This document shows, one piece after another, positions 1 through 6,333 of a stretch of DNA of 14,101 nucleotides. This DNA is from an uncultured Candidatus Melainabacteria bacterium (GTDB taxonomy: Bacteria > Cyanobacteriota > Vampirovibrionia > Gastranaerophilales > Gastranaerophilaceae): positions 1 through 14,101 of the forward strand of contig CAKUZO010000046.1 of NCBI GenBank assembly GCA_934717895.1, in the 5' to 3' direction. The position numbers were made by a program, and so were the translations under genes. The notes under the pieces were generated by a model that was not told the DNA's origin, did not search any database, and saw only the letters and a list, made by a program, of their open reading frames with translations. Positions within the stretch are counted from its first letter, which is position 1; each line of letters begins with the position of its first letter.

Positions 1-162
1 TTGGGCTGGAAAGCCCAACCTACCGTAACAACTGCGGTGCATACCGCTAATTCTCACAAGACTAATGTTGGCGGGGTGGATACCAAGCTCGACATTGATA
101 CAAGTCGTAATAAGAGATTCTTCGGGATAAAATTGTTATCTCCCTCAGAATGACGACTGATG
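1..162 (+). repeat. Long dispersed repeat, copy A (left arm of inverted pair)
   Basis: This stretch is repeated in inverted orientation at 12927-13088. Aligned by eye, the two copies run 162 bp without a gap and differ at 9 positions (about 94% identity). It is composite. It begins with the palindrome TTGGGCTGGAAAGCCCAA and ends with CTCAGAATGACG (144-155), the reverse complement of the CGTCATTCTGAG module also seen at 1304, 11321 and 12934. No stop interrupts frame 1 until about position 151, yet the differences between copies are mostly amino-acid changing, so I treat it as a DNA repeat. It may extend past the window edge. Confidence 0.85.
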
Positions 163-216
163 GCTTCTGTTTCGTTCTTACCGTCTTTTATTACCATTTA
201 GCTTATTTCTTTTTAG

Positions 217-1275
217 CTATTGAACAACTTTATGTAATCCATGCGGTTTATCAACATTTCGCCCCAATGCAGTTGCTATTTCCAACGCTAACAATTGACA
301 AATTACAACCAAGCAAAAAGATTTTACAATAGAACTTTCACAATTTACATCAATGTTAAATTTCGGCGTTAACTTATCATTTGAACAACCTATAATAGAA
401 AGAGGCGGATTGTAATCTTCTGCAATCTTACCTAAATTTTTTATTGCCGTATAATTCAATTCATTCACAGAAATATGCACCATTGCAGGCTTGTTATTCA
501 AAATCGCAACATGCCCATGCATAAATTCACCCAAAATATTAGAATAAACGTTTATATAAGAAGTCTCTTTTATCTTTAAAGAGGCTTCTTTGGCTATTGC
601 ATAAGAAATTCCATCAGCTGTTACTACAATATTTTTAAATTTTGACAAAAACTTCGCCAAATCTTTAACCTCAGAATGTAATTCATAAGTTTTTTCAATG
701 TAACCGGAAAGCGTCTTTAATTCCTCTATATAATGAGTAATATCAACCCCTTTATGAGCTGCATATTTCAAAACAAGCAAAGTGCAACATAACATCTGAG
801 TAGTCAAAGACTTTGTTGCGGCAATACTTTTTTCTTCTCCCGCGCAACAATCTATTTTAAAATCAGACGCTTCCCAAATCGTCGATCCTTTCTTATTTGT
901 TATACAAAGCGTACGCATTCCAAACTCTTTCGCTTTCCTTAAAGCAGAATTTGTATCAGAAGTTTCACCTGATTGAGTTATAAACACGTACAAAATATCG
1001 CTTTCATGCGGAATAGCAGCTTTTAACAAAAACTCGCTTGAATAAATCGCCCTCGCTTCCATGCCTGCAACATTTCCAAACAAATCAGCCGCATACCTTG
1101 CACAGTGGTAAGACGAACCACTTGCAACAAATACAACCTTAGATATATCAACAGGAATATCAAACAAAATGTAATTGTCGTCGCTAATATGCGTATCTAA
1201 AAGATTTTTAAGCACATCTGCCTGCTCAAAAATCTCTGTTTCCATACTTGTTTGTTTATGCGAATTGAACAACAT
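217..1275 (-). CDS. SIS-domain sugar-phosphate isomerase/deaminase, GlmS-like without glutaminase domain
   Basis: The 352-aa protein matches only the isomerase half of GlmS (glucosamine-6-phosphate synthase); the N-terminal glutamine amidotransferase domain is absent. It has two SIS domains: SGSS at 52-55 and QSGETSDT at 101-108 form the sugar-phosphate site. E237 in KIKETSY, H253 in GEFMHG and K349 near the C-terminus line up with E. coli GlmS Glu488, His504 and Lys603. The GlmS Arg599 position is His here. Family knowledge suggests ammonia-dependent isomerisation or, more likely, deamination/isomerisation of an amino-sugar or fructosamine phosphate in the cytoplasm (AgaS/NagB-II/FrlB type). 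The substrate cannot be told from sequence. The start at 1275 is chosen because AGGAGA at 1279-1284 precedes it; an internal Met at 1245, closer to the usual GlmS domain start, has no Shine-Dalgarno. It lies 93 bp downstream of gatB with a palindromic repeat between them. Confidence 0.8.
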   Translation of the reverse strand: MLFNSHKQTSMETEIFEQADVLKNLLDTHISDDNYILFDIPVDISKVVFVASGSSYHCARYAADLFGNVAGMEARAIYSSEFLLKAAIPHESDILYVFITQSGETSDTNSALRKAKEFGMRTLCITNKKGSTIWEASDFKIDCCAGEEKSIAATKSLTTQMLCCTLLVLKYAAHKGVDITHYIEELKTLSGYIEKTYELHSEVKDLAKFLSKFKNIVVTADGISYAIAKEASLKIKETSYINVYSNILGEFMHGHVAILNNKPAMVHISVNELNYTAIKNLGKIAEDYNPPLSIIGCSNDKLTPKFNIDVNCESSIVKSFCLVVICQLLALEIATALGRNVDKPHGLHKVVQ

Positions 1276-1278
1276 ATT

Positions 1279-1284
1279 TCTCCT
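1279..1284 (-). promoter_or_regulatory. Ribosome binding site that fixes the SIS protein start
   Basis: AGGAGA on the minus strand, with a 3-nt gap to the ATG at 1275. It decides for the upstream Met over the internal one at 1245. Confidence 0.65.
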
Positions 1285-1303
1285 ATAAATACTTTGACAA
1301 ATA

Positions 1304-1353
1304 CGTCATTCTGAGTGGTAGTGAAGAATTTCACGGTATAACTCAAAATGACG
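1304..1353. repeat. 50-bp palindromic intergenic repeat (CGTCATTCTGAG family)
   Basis: The outer arms CGTCATTCTGAG (1304-1315) and CTCAAAATGACG (1342-1353) pair over 12 positions with one mismatch. An inner pair, GTGAA (1321-1325) and TTCAC (1330-1334), makes a small hairpin in the middle. The same terminal module occurs at 144-155, 11321-11332 and 12934-12945. It sits between gatB and the SIS gene, and could form a stem-loop in a readthrough transcript. Confidence 0.8.
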
Positions 1354-1368
1354 TTTTGAACTTTTATT

Positions 1369-2811
1369 CTAACCTAAAATATCTCTCAAAATTTCGTTCA
1401 CGGCTTTCGGGTTAGCTCTGCCCTTTGTTTCTTTCATAACTTGACCAACAAAGAAGCCTAACAAGTTATTTTTACCGTTTTTGTAAGCTTGAACTTCGTT
1501 CGGGTGAGCATCAACGATTTTTTGAGCAATTTCTTTAATAGCACCTGTATCAGAGATTTGGCTCAAACCACGTTTTTCAACGATTTCAGAAGCTTTTGTG
1601 CCGTCTTTCATCATATCAATAATGATTTGTTTACCGATGTTATTAGAAATTGTATTTTTTTCAATCAAAGAAATCAATTCAACAAGGTTTTCAGGAGTCA
1701 ATTTTGTATCCGTAATTTCTTGTTTTTGCTCTTTCAAGAATGCTGCAATTTCGCCCATAATGAAGTTTACAGCGATTTTCGGAGATGCACCGAGTTCCAA
1801 AACCTTGTCAAAGAACAACGCCAAGCCCATTTGTTCAACGATAACAGATGCATCATATTCACTCAAACCAAGTGACATATAGCGTTCACGTTTAGCTTGC
1901 GGAAGTTCAGGCATTTTATCCTTGATTTCTTGAACCCATTCTCTTGAAATCTTCAAAGGCATCAAATCAGGTTCTGGGAAGTATCTGTAATCGTGAGCAT
2001 CTTCTTTACCACGCATTGAGCGAGTTTCACGAGAATTGTCGTCCCAAAGTCTTGTTTCTTGAACAACTTTACCGCCTTCTTCAACGATTTCAATTTGTCT
2101 ATCGATTTCGTATTCAATTGCTCTTTGCAAAGCTGAAAAGCTGTTTACGTTCTTGATTTCAGCACGAGTACCGAATTCTTTTGAGCCTTTTGGCATAATT
2201 GAAATATTGGCGTCGCACCTCATAGATCCTTCTTCCAAGTTTCCATCACAAACGCCGATGTAACGAACAATATTTCTCAATTCTTCCATATAGTTTCTTG
2301 CTTCCTCAGAAGATCTCATATCAGGCTCAGAAACGATTTCCAAAAGCGGAGTTCCTGCTCGGTTCAAGTCAACTAATGAATAAGAAGACCCTGCAAGTCC
2401 GTCAGCACCAGCGTGAACAAGTTTTCCGGCATCTTCTTCCAAGTGAGCACGTGTGATACCAATTCTTTTGCCTTTAATATCCAAATAACCGTTTACACAA
2501 ATCGGTTCATCATATTGAGAAATCTGAAATCCTTTCGGAAGATCCGGATAAAAATATTGTTTTCTGTCGAACTTACATCTTTCAGGAATTTCGCAATTCA
2601 AAGCCAAACCTGTCAAGATACCCATATTAACACATTCTTTGTTAAGAACAGGCAAAACACCTGGCATACCCAAAGTAATAGGGCTTGTTTCAGAGTTCGG
2701 TTCTTTCCCGAATTCACAGCCATCTGGCGCGAAAATCTTTGATTTGGTTTTCAATTGTGCATGCACTTCCAAACCAATTACAACTTCATATTTATCTCTC
2801 AAGTCTTCCAT
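1369..2811 (-). CDS. gatB: Aspartyl/glutamyl-tRNA(Asn/Gln) amidotransferase subunit B
   Basis: GatB is the tRNA-binding and kinase/transamidation subunit of GatCAB, which converts Glu-tRNA(Gln) and Asp-tRNA(Asn) to the amidated forms in bacteria lacking GlnRS and/or AsnRS. The 480-aa length is normal for the family. Signature blocks are visible: GLEVHAQL at 13-20, HLEEDAGK near 122, DLNRAGTPLLEIVSEPD near 148-164 and YRYFPEPDL near 276. The helical and YqeY-like C-terminal tail is complete and ends in NEILRDILG. The start has a strong Shine-Dalgarno, AGGAGA at 2817-2822. gatA and gatC are not in the window, so the subunits are encoded at separate loci, as is common in cyanobacteria. Downstream is the SIS gene; upstream a palindromic array separates it from folP. 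Confidence 0.97.
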   Translation of the reverse strand: MEDLRDKYEVVIGLEVHAQLKTKSKIFAPDGCEFGKEPNSETSPITLGMPGVLPVLNKECVNMGILTGLALNCEIPERCKFDRKQYFYPDLPKGFQISQYDEPICVNGYLDIKGKRIGITRAHLEEDAGKLVHAGADGLAGSSYSLVDLNRAGTPLLEIVSEPDMRSSEEARNYMEELRNIVRYIGVCDGNLEEGSMRCDANISIMPKGSKEFGTRAEIKNVNSFSALQRAIEYEIDRQIEIVEEGGKVVQETRLWDDNSRETRSMRGKEDAHDYRYFPEPDLMPLKISREWVQEIKDKMPELPQAKRERYMSLGLSEYDASVIVEQMGLALFFDKVLELGASPKIAVNFIMGEIAAFLKEQKQEITDTKLTPENLVELISLIEKNTISNNIGKQIIIDMMKDGTKASEIVEKRGLSQISDTGAIKEIAQKIVDAHPNEVQAYKNGKNNLLGFFVGQVMKETKGRANPKAVNEILRDILG

Positions 2812-2830
2812 TATTTTCTCCTTTTTATTA

Positions 2831-2950
2831 AAGACGTTAAGTCGCTAGGTCGTTAAGACTATAAGTTCATATTGTTAAGTTGGTTTTTATGATTTTATAA
2901 AAATTGAAAAGGACTTAACGTCTTATCGCCTTAAAGTCTTAGCGACTTAA
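2831..2950. repeat. Palindromic, quasi-periodic TTAAGTCGC array between folP and gatB
   Basis: Two clusters of the short word TTAAGTCGC and its variants face each other. AAGACGTTAAGTC at 2831-2843 is perfectly complementary to GACTTAACGTCTT at 2912-2924 (13 bp). TTAAGTCGCTAG at 2837-2848 pairs with TTAGCGACTTAA at 2939-2950 with one mismatch. Within each cluster the word recurs at roughly 9 or 18-bp steps. The space between the clusters is very AT-rich. The right cluster overlaps the 3' end of folP and supplies its last codons and stop. It could act as a hairpin terminator or as RNA processing signals; the function is unknown. Confidence 0.75.
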
Positions 2951-4108
2951 TCTTACCATAAACATACTCATCAAATCAACGAGTTTCTTGTGCATTTTTA
3001 CATTGTGAACTCTGATATAATCGACTTTTCTTTCGATTGCAAGAGTATTGAGAGCCACTGTATAAATATCTTTCGTTAAATTATCCTCATCTTGCATATT
3101 GAGAAGGCTTTTTCGAGAAATTCCAAGCATTAGAGGACAACCCAAACTTTGGAATTCTTCAACCCGACGGATAATTTCAAAATTGTCCTCACGAGATTTA
3201 CCAAATCCAATTCCAGGATCAATAATTATATTTTCAATTCCTTTTGAGCGAGCAAAATCGACTTTTTTACGCAAATTCAAAAAGATTTCTTCCATCAAAT
3301 CGGCATACTCTGGCGAATTCTGCATATTTTCAGGTGTCCCTTTTGAATGCTGAATAATCACAGGCACATTGTATTTTGCAACAACATCAGCCATTTTTTC
3401 ATCATAATCAAAGCCTGAAACATCATTGATAATGTTTGCTCCGGCATTCAAACACTCTTCCGCAACCTCAGAATTTCTCGTATCAATACTCAAAGGAATT
3501 TTGCCTTTTGCAAAATCAATTATCGGAAGAAGTTTTTCTAACTGCTCTTTTGCAGGAACCGATTTTGAATACGGTTTTGTCGACTCAGCCCCAATATCAA
3601 TAATATCGGCACCGTCATTGATTAATTCAAGCAAATGTTCTTTTGCTCTGTCCAAGTCGTTGTACATTCCACCATCAGAAAAGGAATTTGGAGTAAGATT
3701 TAGAATTCCGACGAGTTGAGTGCCTCTCCTCGAAATCACAGATTTCGGTTCTTCCGCAAGGGGAGGACATAATTTTTCGAGTTCCTCGCCTAATTTTTTC
3801 AACCCAAACGGCTGAAACTTCAACTTTTCAGCAATCTTTTTAATCTGCGAAACACTTCCGCCTAAGATACAGTCTGACTTTTCTATTTTTCCGGTAATAA
3901 CCTCTCGATGCGTTGCACAATCGCACCCGACTGAAAGTGCCGTTTGCTTAATTATATTTGCCATAGCAGGCTTCAAAGAATAAATTTTTATATTTTTATA
4001 CTCAAATTTTTCTCGTGCCTTATGTGAATAACAAGTGTCAAATCCTATTTTTTCAATCTCTTGTTTAATATCCGTTTCTTTAATTTCTCTAAAAATAAAA
4101 TCGTGCAT
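2939..4108 (-). CDS. folP: Dihydropteroate synthase with N-terminal extension
   Basis: Condenses 6-hydroxymethyl-dihydropterin diphosphate with p-aminobenzoate in folate synthesis. The catalytic TIM barrel spans about residues 125-380 with all classic blocks: GILNLTPNSFSDGG (134-147), DIGAESTKP (171-179), SIDT (207-210), NDVSG (228-232), HSKGTPENMQ (254-263), DPGIGFGK (297-304), GISRKS (329-334) and RVHNV (366-370). About 120 residues precede the barrel. They contain a KQTALSVGCDCA block (55-66) and a QPFGL block (99-103), which I recognise as an extension found in some bacterial DHPS proteins, so the long form is probably real. No Shine-Dalgarno precedes the ATG; a -10 box lies 6 nt upstream, suggesting a leaderless message. 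The last residues, Leu-Ser-Arg-stop, are encoded by the TTAAGTCGC repeat. No other folate gene is nearby. Confidence 0.95.
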   Translation of the reverse strand: MHDFIFREIKETDIKQEIEKIGFDTCYSHKAREKFEYKNIKIYSLKPAMANIIKQTALSVGCDCATHREVITGKIEKSDCILGGSVSQIKKIAEKLKFQPFGLKKLGEELEKLCPPLAEEPKSVISRRGTQLVGILNLTPNSFSDGGMYNDLDRAKEHLLELINDGADIIDIGAESTKPYSKSVPAKEQLEKLLPIIDFAKGKIPLSIDTRNSEVAEECLNAGANIINDVSGFDYDEKMADVVAKYNVPVIIQHSKGTPENMQNSPEYADLMEEIFLNLRKKVDFARSKGIENIIIDPGIGFGKSREDNFEIIRRVEEFQSLGCPLMLGISRKSLLNMQDEDNLTKDIYTVALNTLAIERKVDYIRVHNVKMHKKLVDLMSMFMVRLSR

Positions 4109-4130
4109 ACAATAAAGATAGCACGATTTT
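4097..4130 (-). terminator. Terminator-like hairpin of the prepilin gene, overlapping the folP start
   Basis: AAAATCGTGC (4097-4106) and GCACGATTTT (4121-4130) form a perfect 10-bp stem with a 14-nt loop. On the minus strand the stem is followed by a T-rich tract (4091-4096), and on the plus strand by TTTTTT, so it could act in both directions. It follows the prepilin stop at 4144 by 14 nt. Its distal arm includes the G of the folP ATG, and the folP -10 box lies in its loop. Confidence 0.6.
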
Positions 4131-4143
4131 TTAGATTTAACAA
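4115..4143 (-). promoter_or_regulatory. Putative folP promoter (leaderless arrangement)
   Basis: On the minus strand, TTGTTA (4138-4143) and TATCTT (4115-4120) are separated by exactly 17 nt, with a TGC extended -10 element. Six nucleotides separate the -10 from the folP ATG (A at 4108), which places the expected transcription start at or next to the ATG. The -35 directly follows the prepilin stop codon. Confidence 0.5.
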
Positions 4144-4923
4144 TTAATAATTCATTTTTCCTTCTTGGATTAAACGTAATCCCAAGAAGTCAATATTAGC
4201 AGAATCATGTCCCCAAATAGTACCACCCCAATGAGGTTCTGTCGGATAAAAGTAAAAGACATCTCTTCCATATAAATTTGGACCTTTGTCAGGACCATTA
4301 GTATCAAATAACTGCCCACTACCAGCACCACCATCTTGATTTAGCATAATTAAAATTCCGTCATTGGTAATAAAACCGAAAGGATTATCATCGCCAATTT
4401 CGCCATAACATGCGCATTCAGCATCACAATCCCTATCTGTGCCATCTGGCGACCCTATAGGCAACTTATTATAGCCACTACATACTTCATTAAAATTATT
4501 TATATCTATTTTTTTTGATATATTAAATATCTTCATAAAATCCGCCCACCAATAATCTGATAGCACATCAACAAAATTTTCTTTAGTATACCCAAAATCA
4601 CCTGAAATAAAGGTATTAAAAGCATTTTCGATACTAGAAGCAGCCTTCATAAATTGCGTATAATAAACATGTTTTTGATATTTATCAATAAGAGAAGGCA
4701 AAGTCAATGCCGCAACAACTCCGATTATGCCGAGAGTGATTAAAACTTCCGCTAAGGTAAATGCGACTCGACGAAACTTGTCACAGAGGGCTACGTGCAT
4801 AGCTCCTTCTGCCAAGTTAAATGCGGATTTTTTAGCAGCTAATTCAATTTTGCGTACTATATCACGTGCTACGCTGGGATTGCCCCCCCCCCCGAAGGCT
4901 CTTCTAAAATCAAACTTTTTCAT
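4144..4923 (-). CDS. Type IV prepilin/pseudopilin-like protein with long leader and G11 tract
   Basis: A 259-aa protein with an N-methylation/prepilin signal. AFTLAEVLITLGIIGVVAA starts at residue 54, with F55 as likely +1 and E59 as the conserved Glu5, followed by a ~20-residue hydrophobic helix. The rest is a Cys-containing globular domain of unknown fold, including Asp/Gly-rich stretches at 135-160. The leader is unusually long (54 residues, against typically 5-20). It carries a second, degenerate AFNLAEG (34-40) exactly 20 residues before the real signal. An 11-G run encodes Gly11-Gly14. The start at 4923 has GAGGT at 4931-4935 as Shine-Dalgarno. A shorter start at Met42 (4800) would give a 12-residue leader, but its AAGGAG is only 2 nt from the ATG. 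It has its own promoter. The role is probably surface pilus or type II secretion-like; the specific function is unknown. Confidence 0.85.
   Translation of the reverse strand: MKKFDFRRAFGGGGNPSVARDIVRKIELAAKKSAFNLAEGAMHVALCDKFRRVAFTLAEVLITLGIIGVVAALTLPSLIDKYQKHVYYTQFMKAASSIENAFNTFISGDFGYTKENFVDVLSDYWWADFMKIFNISKKIDINNFNEVCSGYNKLPIGSPDGTDRDCDAECACYGEIGDDNPFGFITNDGILIMLNQDGGAGSGQLFDTNGPDKGPNLYGRDVFYFYPTEPHWGGTIWGHDSANIDFLGLRLIQEGKMNY
4883..4893 (-). repeat. Homopolymeric G11 (C11 on plus strand) in prepilin reading frame
   Basis: Eleven consecutive C on the plus strand encode Gly11-Gly14 of the prepilin. It is by far the longest G/C homopolymer in this AT-rich window. Slippage by one base would shift the frame between the Shine-Dalgarno-supported start and the secretion signal. 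Confidence 0.9.
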
Positions 4924-4926
4924 AAA

Positions 4927-4960
4927 AATAACCTCGCAACTTATGTATTACGAGGTTATT
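4927..4960 (-). terminator. Intrinsic terminator of the 158-aa gene, overlapping the prepilin SD
   Basis: AATAACCTCG (4927-4936) and CGAGGTTATT (4951-4960) make a perfect 10-bp stem with a 14-nt loop. On the minus strand it is followed by more T's, directly before the prepilin ATG. It lies 29 nt after the stop of the 158-aa gene. The 3' arm carries the prepilin Shine-Dalgarno (GAGGT), so in readthrough RNA it would hide that site. Transcripts from the prepilin promoter start at about 4951 and would lack most of the 5' arm. Confidence 0.65.
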
Positions 4961-4986
4961 ATAACATATTTTCAAAAAGAATTCAA
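4958..4986 (-). promoter_or_regulatory. Prepilin promoter
   Basis: On the minus strand, TTGAAT (4981-4986), a 17-nt spacer and TGT-TATAAT (4958-4963), an extended -10 of sigma-70 type. The predicted transcription start near 4951 gives a ~28-nt leader with the GAGGT Shine-Dalgarno. This makes the prepilin independently transcribed from the gene pair upstream. Confidence 0.65.
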
Positions 4987-4988
4987 TA

Positions 4989-5465
4989 CTATCTATTTGC
5001 CTGTTTTTCGATTGCTTCGGTCGTAACTTTCGTAATATCTGCTAAACCTGAAATTAATGTTACAAAGCCAAAACCATAACCAAGCGCACCTGCTCCAAAT
5101 CGGAATAATTTACTATTCACAAGCGGTTTTAATAACTTTGAATTTTGCAATGCTTTGCCCCAATTCATTATAGCATTTTTTGCCCATCTTGCATTTTCTG
5201 CTACTTTGCCCCACAACCCCTTTGTTTCTTTTGCAACATTTGATGCGGTTTTTGCAGAAGATGTTATCCCTCTTGAAACTTTCGAAGCAGAACCAAACAT
5301 ATCAAAACCTGATTTTGCACCTTTTGCTCTTGCCGCAGCAGTAGTCGCCGCAACCGCACCACCACCGGTTACAACCTTTTTCTCGGTATCTTTATCTCTA
5401 CCAGAACGAGTTGAAACAGCAGGATTTGATGTAAATGCAATTTTATCATTCAAAGAAATTGACAT
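4989..5465 (-). CDS. Hypothetical Ala/Lys/Gly-rich protein (158 aa), second of a coupled pair
   Basis: I do not recognise a family. The N-terminus has the short motif IAFTSNP (9-15). A Gly/Ala-rich segment follows (33-52), then a long stretch of Lys/Ala/Ser-rich, probably amphipathic helix with W85, W93 and W102. A Gly-rich hydrophobic segment FRFGAGALGYGFGFVTLISG (121-140) could be a membrane helix. The start codon overlaps the stop of the 248-aa gene (TAATG, 1-bp overlap), implying translational coupling. The two products share composition and a repeated SK-x-K pattern, so they may be distant paralogues or partners. There is no classical signal peptide. Function unknown; the overall look (basic amphipathic helices plus glycine-zipper-like segments) suggests membrane association, which is inference. 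Confidence 0.75.
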   Translation of the reverse strand: MSISLNDKIAFTSNPAVSTRSGRDKDTEKKVVTGGGAVAATTAAARAKGAKSGFDMFGSASKVSRGITSSAKTASNVAKETKGLWGKVAENARWAKNAIMNWGKALQNSKLLKPLVNSKLFRFGAGALGYGFGFVTLISGLADITKVTTEAIEKQANR

Positions 5466-6211
5466 TATTCAGTAACCTTTTCGTTTTGTTCTTTCAATGC
5501 AGTAACACCTGATGCAATACCACCGGAAACTCCAACAGTATTAACAGCAGCTTTTTCATAAGTTTCTTTTTTTACGCCTTTAATTTTATTAAGAACCCAA
5601 TTTGCTCCGTCTTTAACCTTTTTAACACCTTTACCGACAAAATCTTTGACAGAATTGTAAGCTTTTGTAATAGGTTTTCCTATTTTTGAGTTAGCGAATT
5701 TTTCACCTAATTTATTTAATTTACTCTTTGGAGTTGTGTAAACTTTTGAGTCCGTAAATTTCTTCCAAATCTTACCAGCAAATTCTTTTGTAGCAGCCCA
5801 AGCTTTACCGAATTTTGTTTTCATTCCAACAACAGCCTTGGCTTTATTAAGAGCTTTCATGCCAGCAATAGACTTTTTAGCCCCCCAGCCCGTTGCCATT
5901 CCGCCTAAAATACCGCCGGTTATAACTGCTCCACCTTTAATTAATTTTTTTGCAGGTTTTGGCAAATTCAATTCTTTATCTTTTACCAAACTTTCAAATT
6001 CGTCCTTTTGATCTTCTAATTCTGCTTTTGCACGAGCATAAGTATCCTCGTCTTTGAAGATATCAATATCTTTTTCAGAATTTTCACAATCGAAACAATC
6101 TTCATATACATCTATATCTGTTTCGCCTTTATCCATAGGATTTGAGGCATATTCTGCACTTTTAAATGCAGGTCTATAATTTGTTGAAAAATTTGGTTGA
6201 ATAGATAACAT
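5465..6211 (-). CDS. Hypothetical Lys/Gly-rich protein (248 aa), first of a coupled pair
   Basis: No recognisable family. The N-terminus is soluble-looking, with PAFKSAEYASNP (14-25). An acidic Asp/Glu-rich stretch with two Cys covers about 28-80. A glycine-zipper-like hydrophobic segment GGAVITGGILGGMATGWGA lies at 93-111. A strongly basic Lys/Ala-rich region of predicted amphipathic helices spans about 112-216, and a short apolar segment (221-238) follows near the end. The charge split, acidic N-terminal half and basic C-terminal half, is striking. The start has GGAGA at 6218-6222 as Shine-Dalgarno. The stop overlaps the next start by one base. A candidate promoter lies at 6293-6298. Function unknown; membrane-active or secreted roles are possible but unsupported by any specific motif. 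Confidence 0.75.
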   Translation of the reverse strand: MLSIQPNFSTNYRPAFKSAEYASNPMDKGETDIDVYEDCFDCENSEKDIDIFKDEDTYARAKAELEDQKDEFESLVKDKELNLPKPAKKLIKGGAVITGGILGGMATGWGAKKSIAGMKALNKAKAVVGMKTKFGKAWAATKEFAGKIWKKFTDSKVYTTPKSKLNKLGEKFANSKIGKPITKAYNSVKDFVGKGVKKVKDGANWVLNKIKGVKKETYEKAAVNTVGVSGGIASGVTALKEQNEKVTE

Positions 6212-6232
6212 ATATTTTCTCCATTAAATACT

Positions 6233-6258
6233 TTTCACGACTATTAATATACGTGAAA
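6233..6258. other. Small inverted repeat in the leader of the 248-aa gene
   Basis: TTTCACG (6233-6239) and CGTGAAA (6252-6258) form a 7-bp stem with a 12-nt loop. It lies between the putative promoter (6293-6298) and the Shine-Dalgarno (6218-6222). It could be an operator or a leader hairpin; nothing more can be said from sequence. Confidence 0.35.
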
Positions 6259-6292
6259 GAATTTTCTTGCTGTTTTGTTAACAAATTGTTAC

Positions 6293-6298
6293 ATTATA
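6293..6298 (-). promoter_or_regulatory. Extended -10 promoter element for the Gly/Lys-rich pair
   Basis: TATAAT on the minus strand, preceded by TGT (extended -10). No good -35 is present at 16-18 nt. It would start transcription about 75 nt upstream of the ATG at 6211. Confidence 0.45.
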
Positions 6299-6333
6299 AC
6301 ACACATCACCTGCATATTATTGCACAAAATTCG

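Noticed and set aside
150-332. Plus-strand 60-codon frame at the left end
   Set aside because: It starts in the repeat, runs antisense into the SIS gene 3' end, and has no SD.
1489-1882. Plus-strand frames inside gatB, and similar ones inside folP, hisS and the prepilin
   Set aside because: They are antisense shadows of strongly conserved genes, with no SD or promoter.
2831-2950. CRISPR-like array
   Set aside because: Units are ~9-18 bp, overlapping and palindromic, without unique spacers of constant length, and no cas gene is present.
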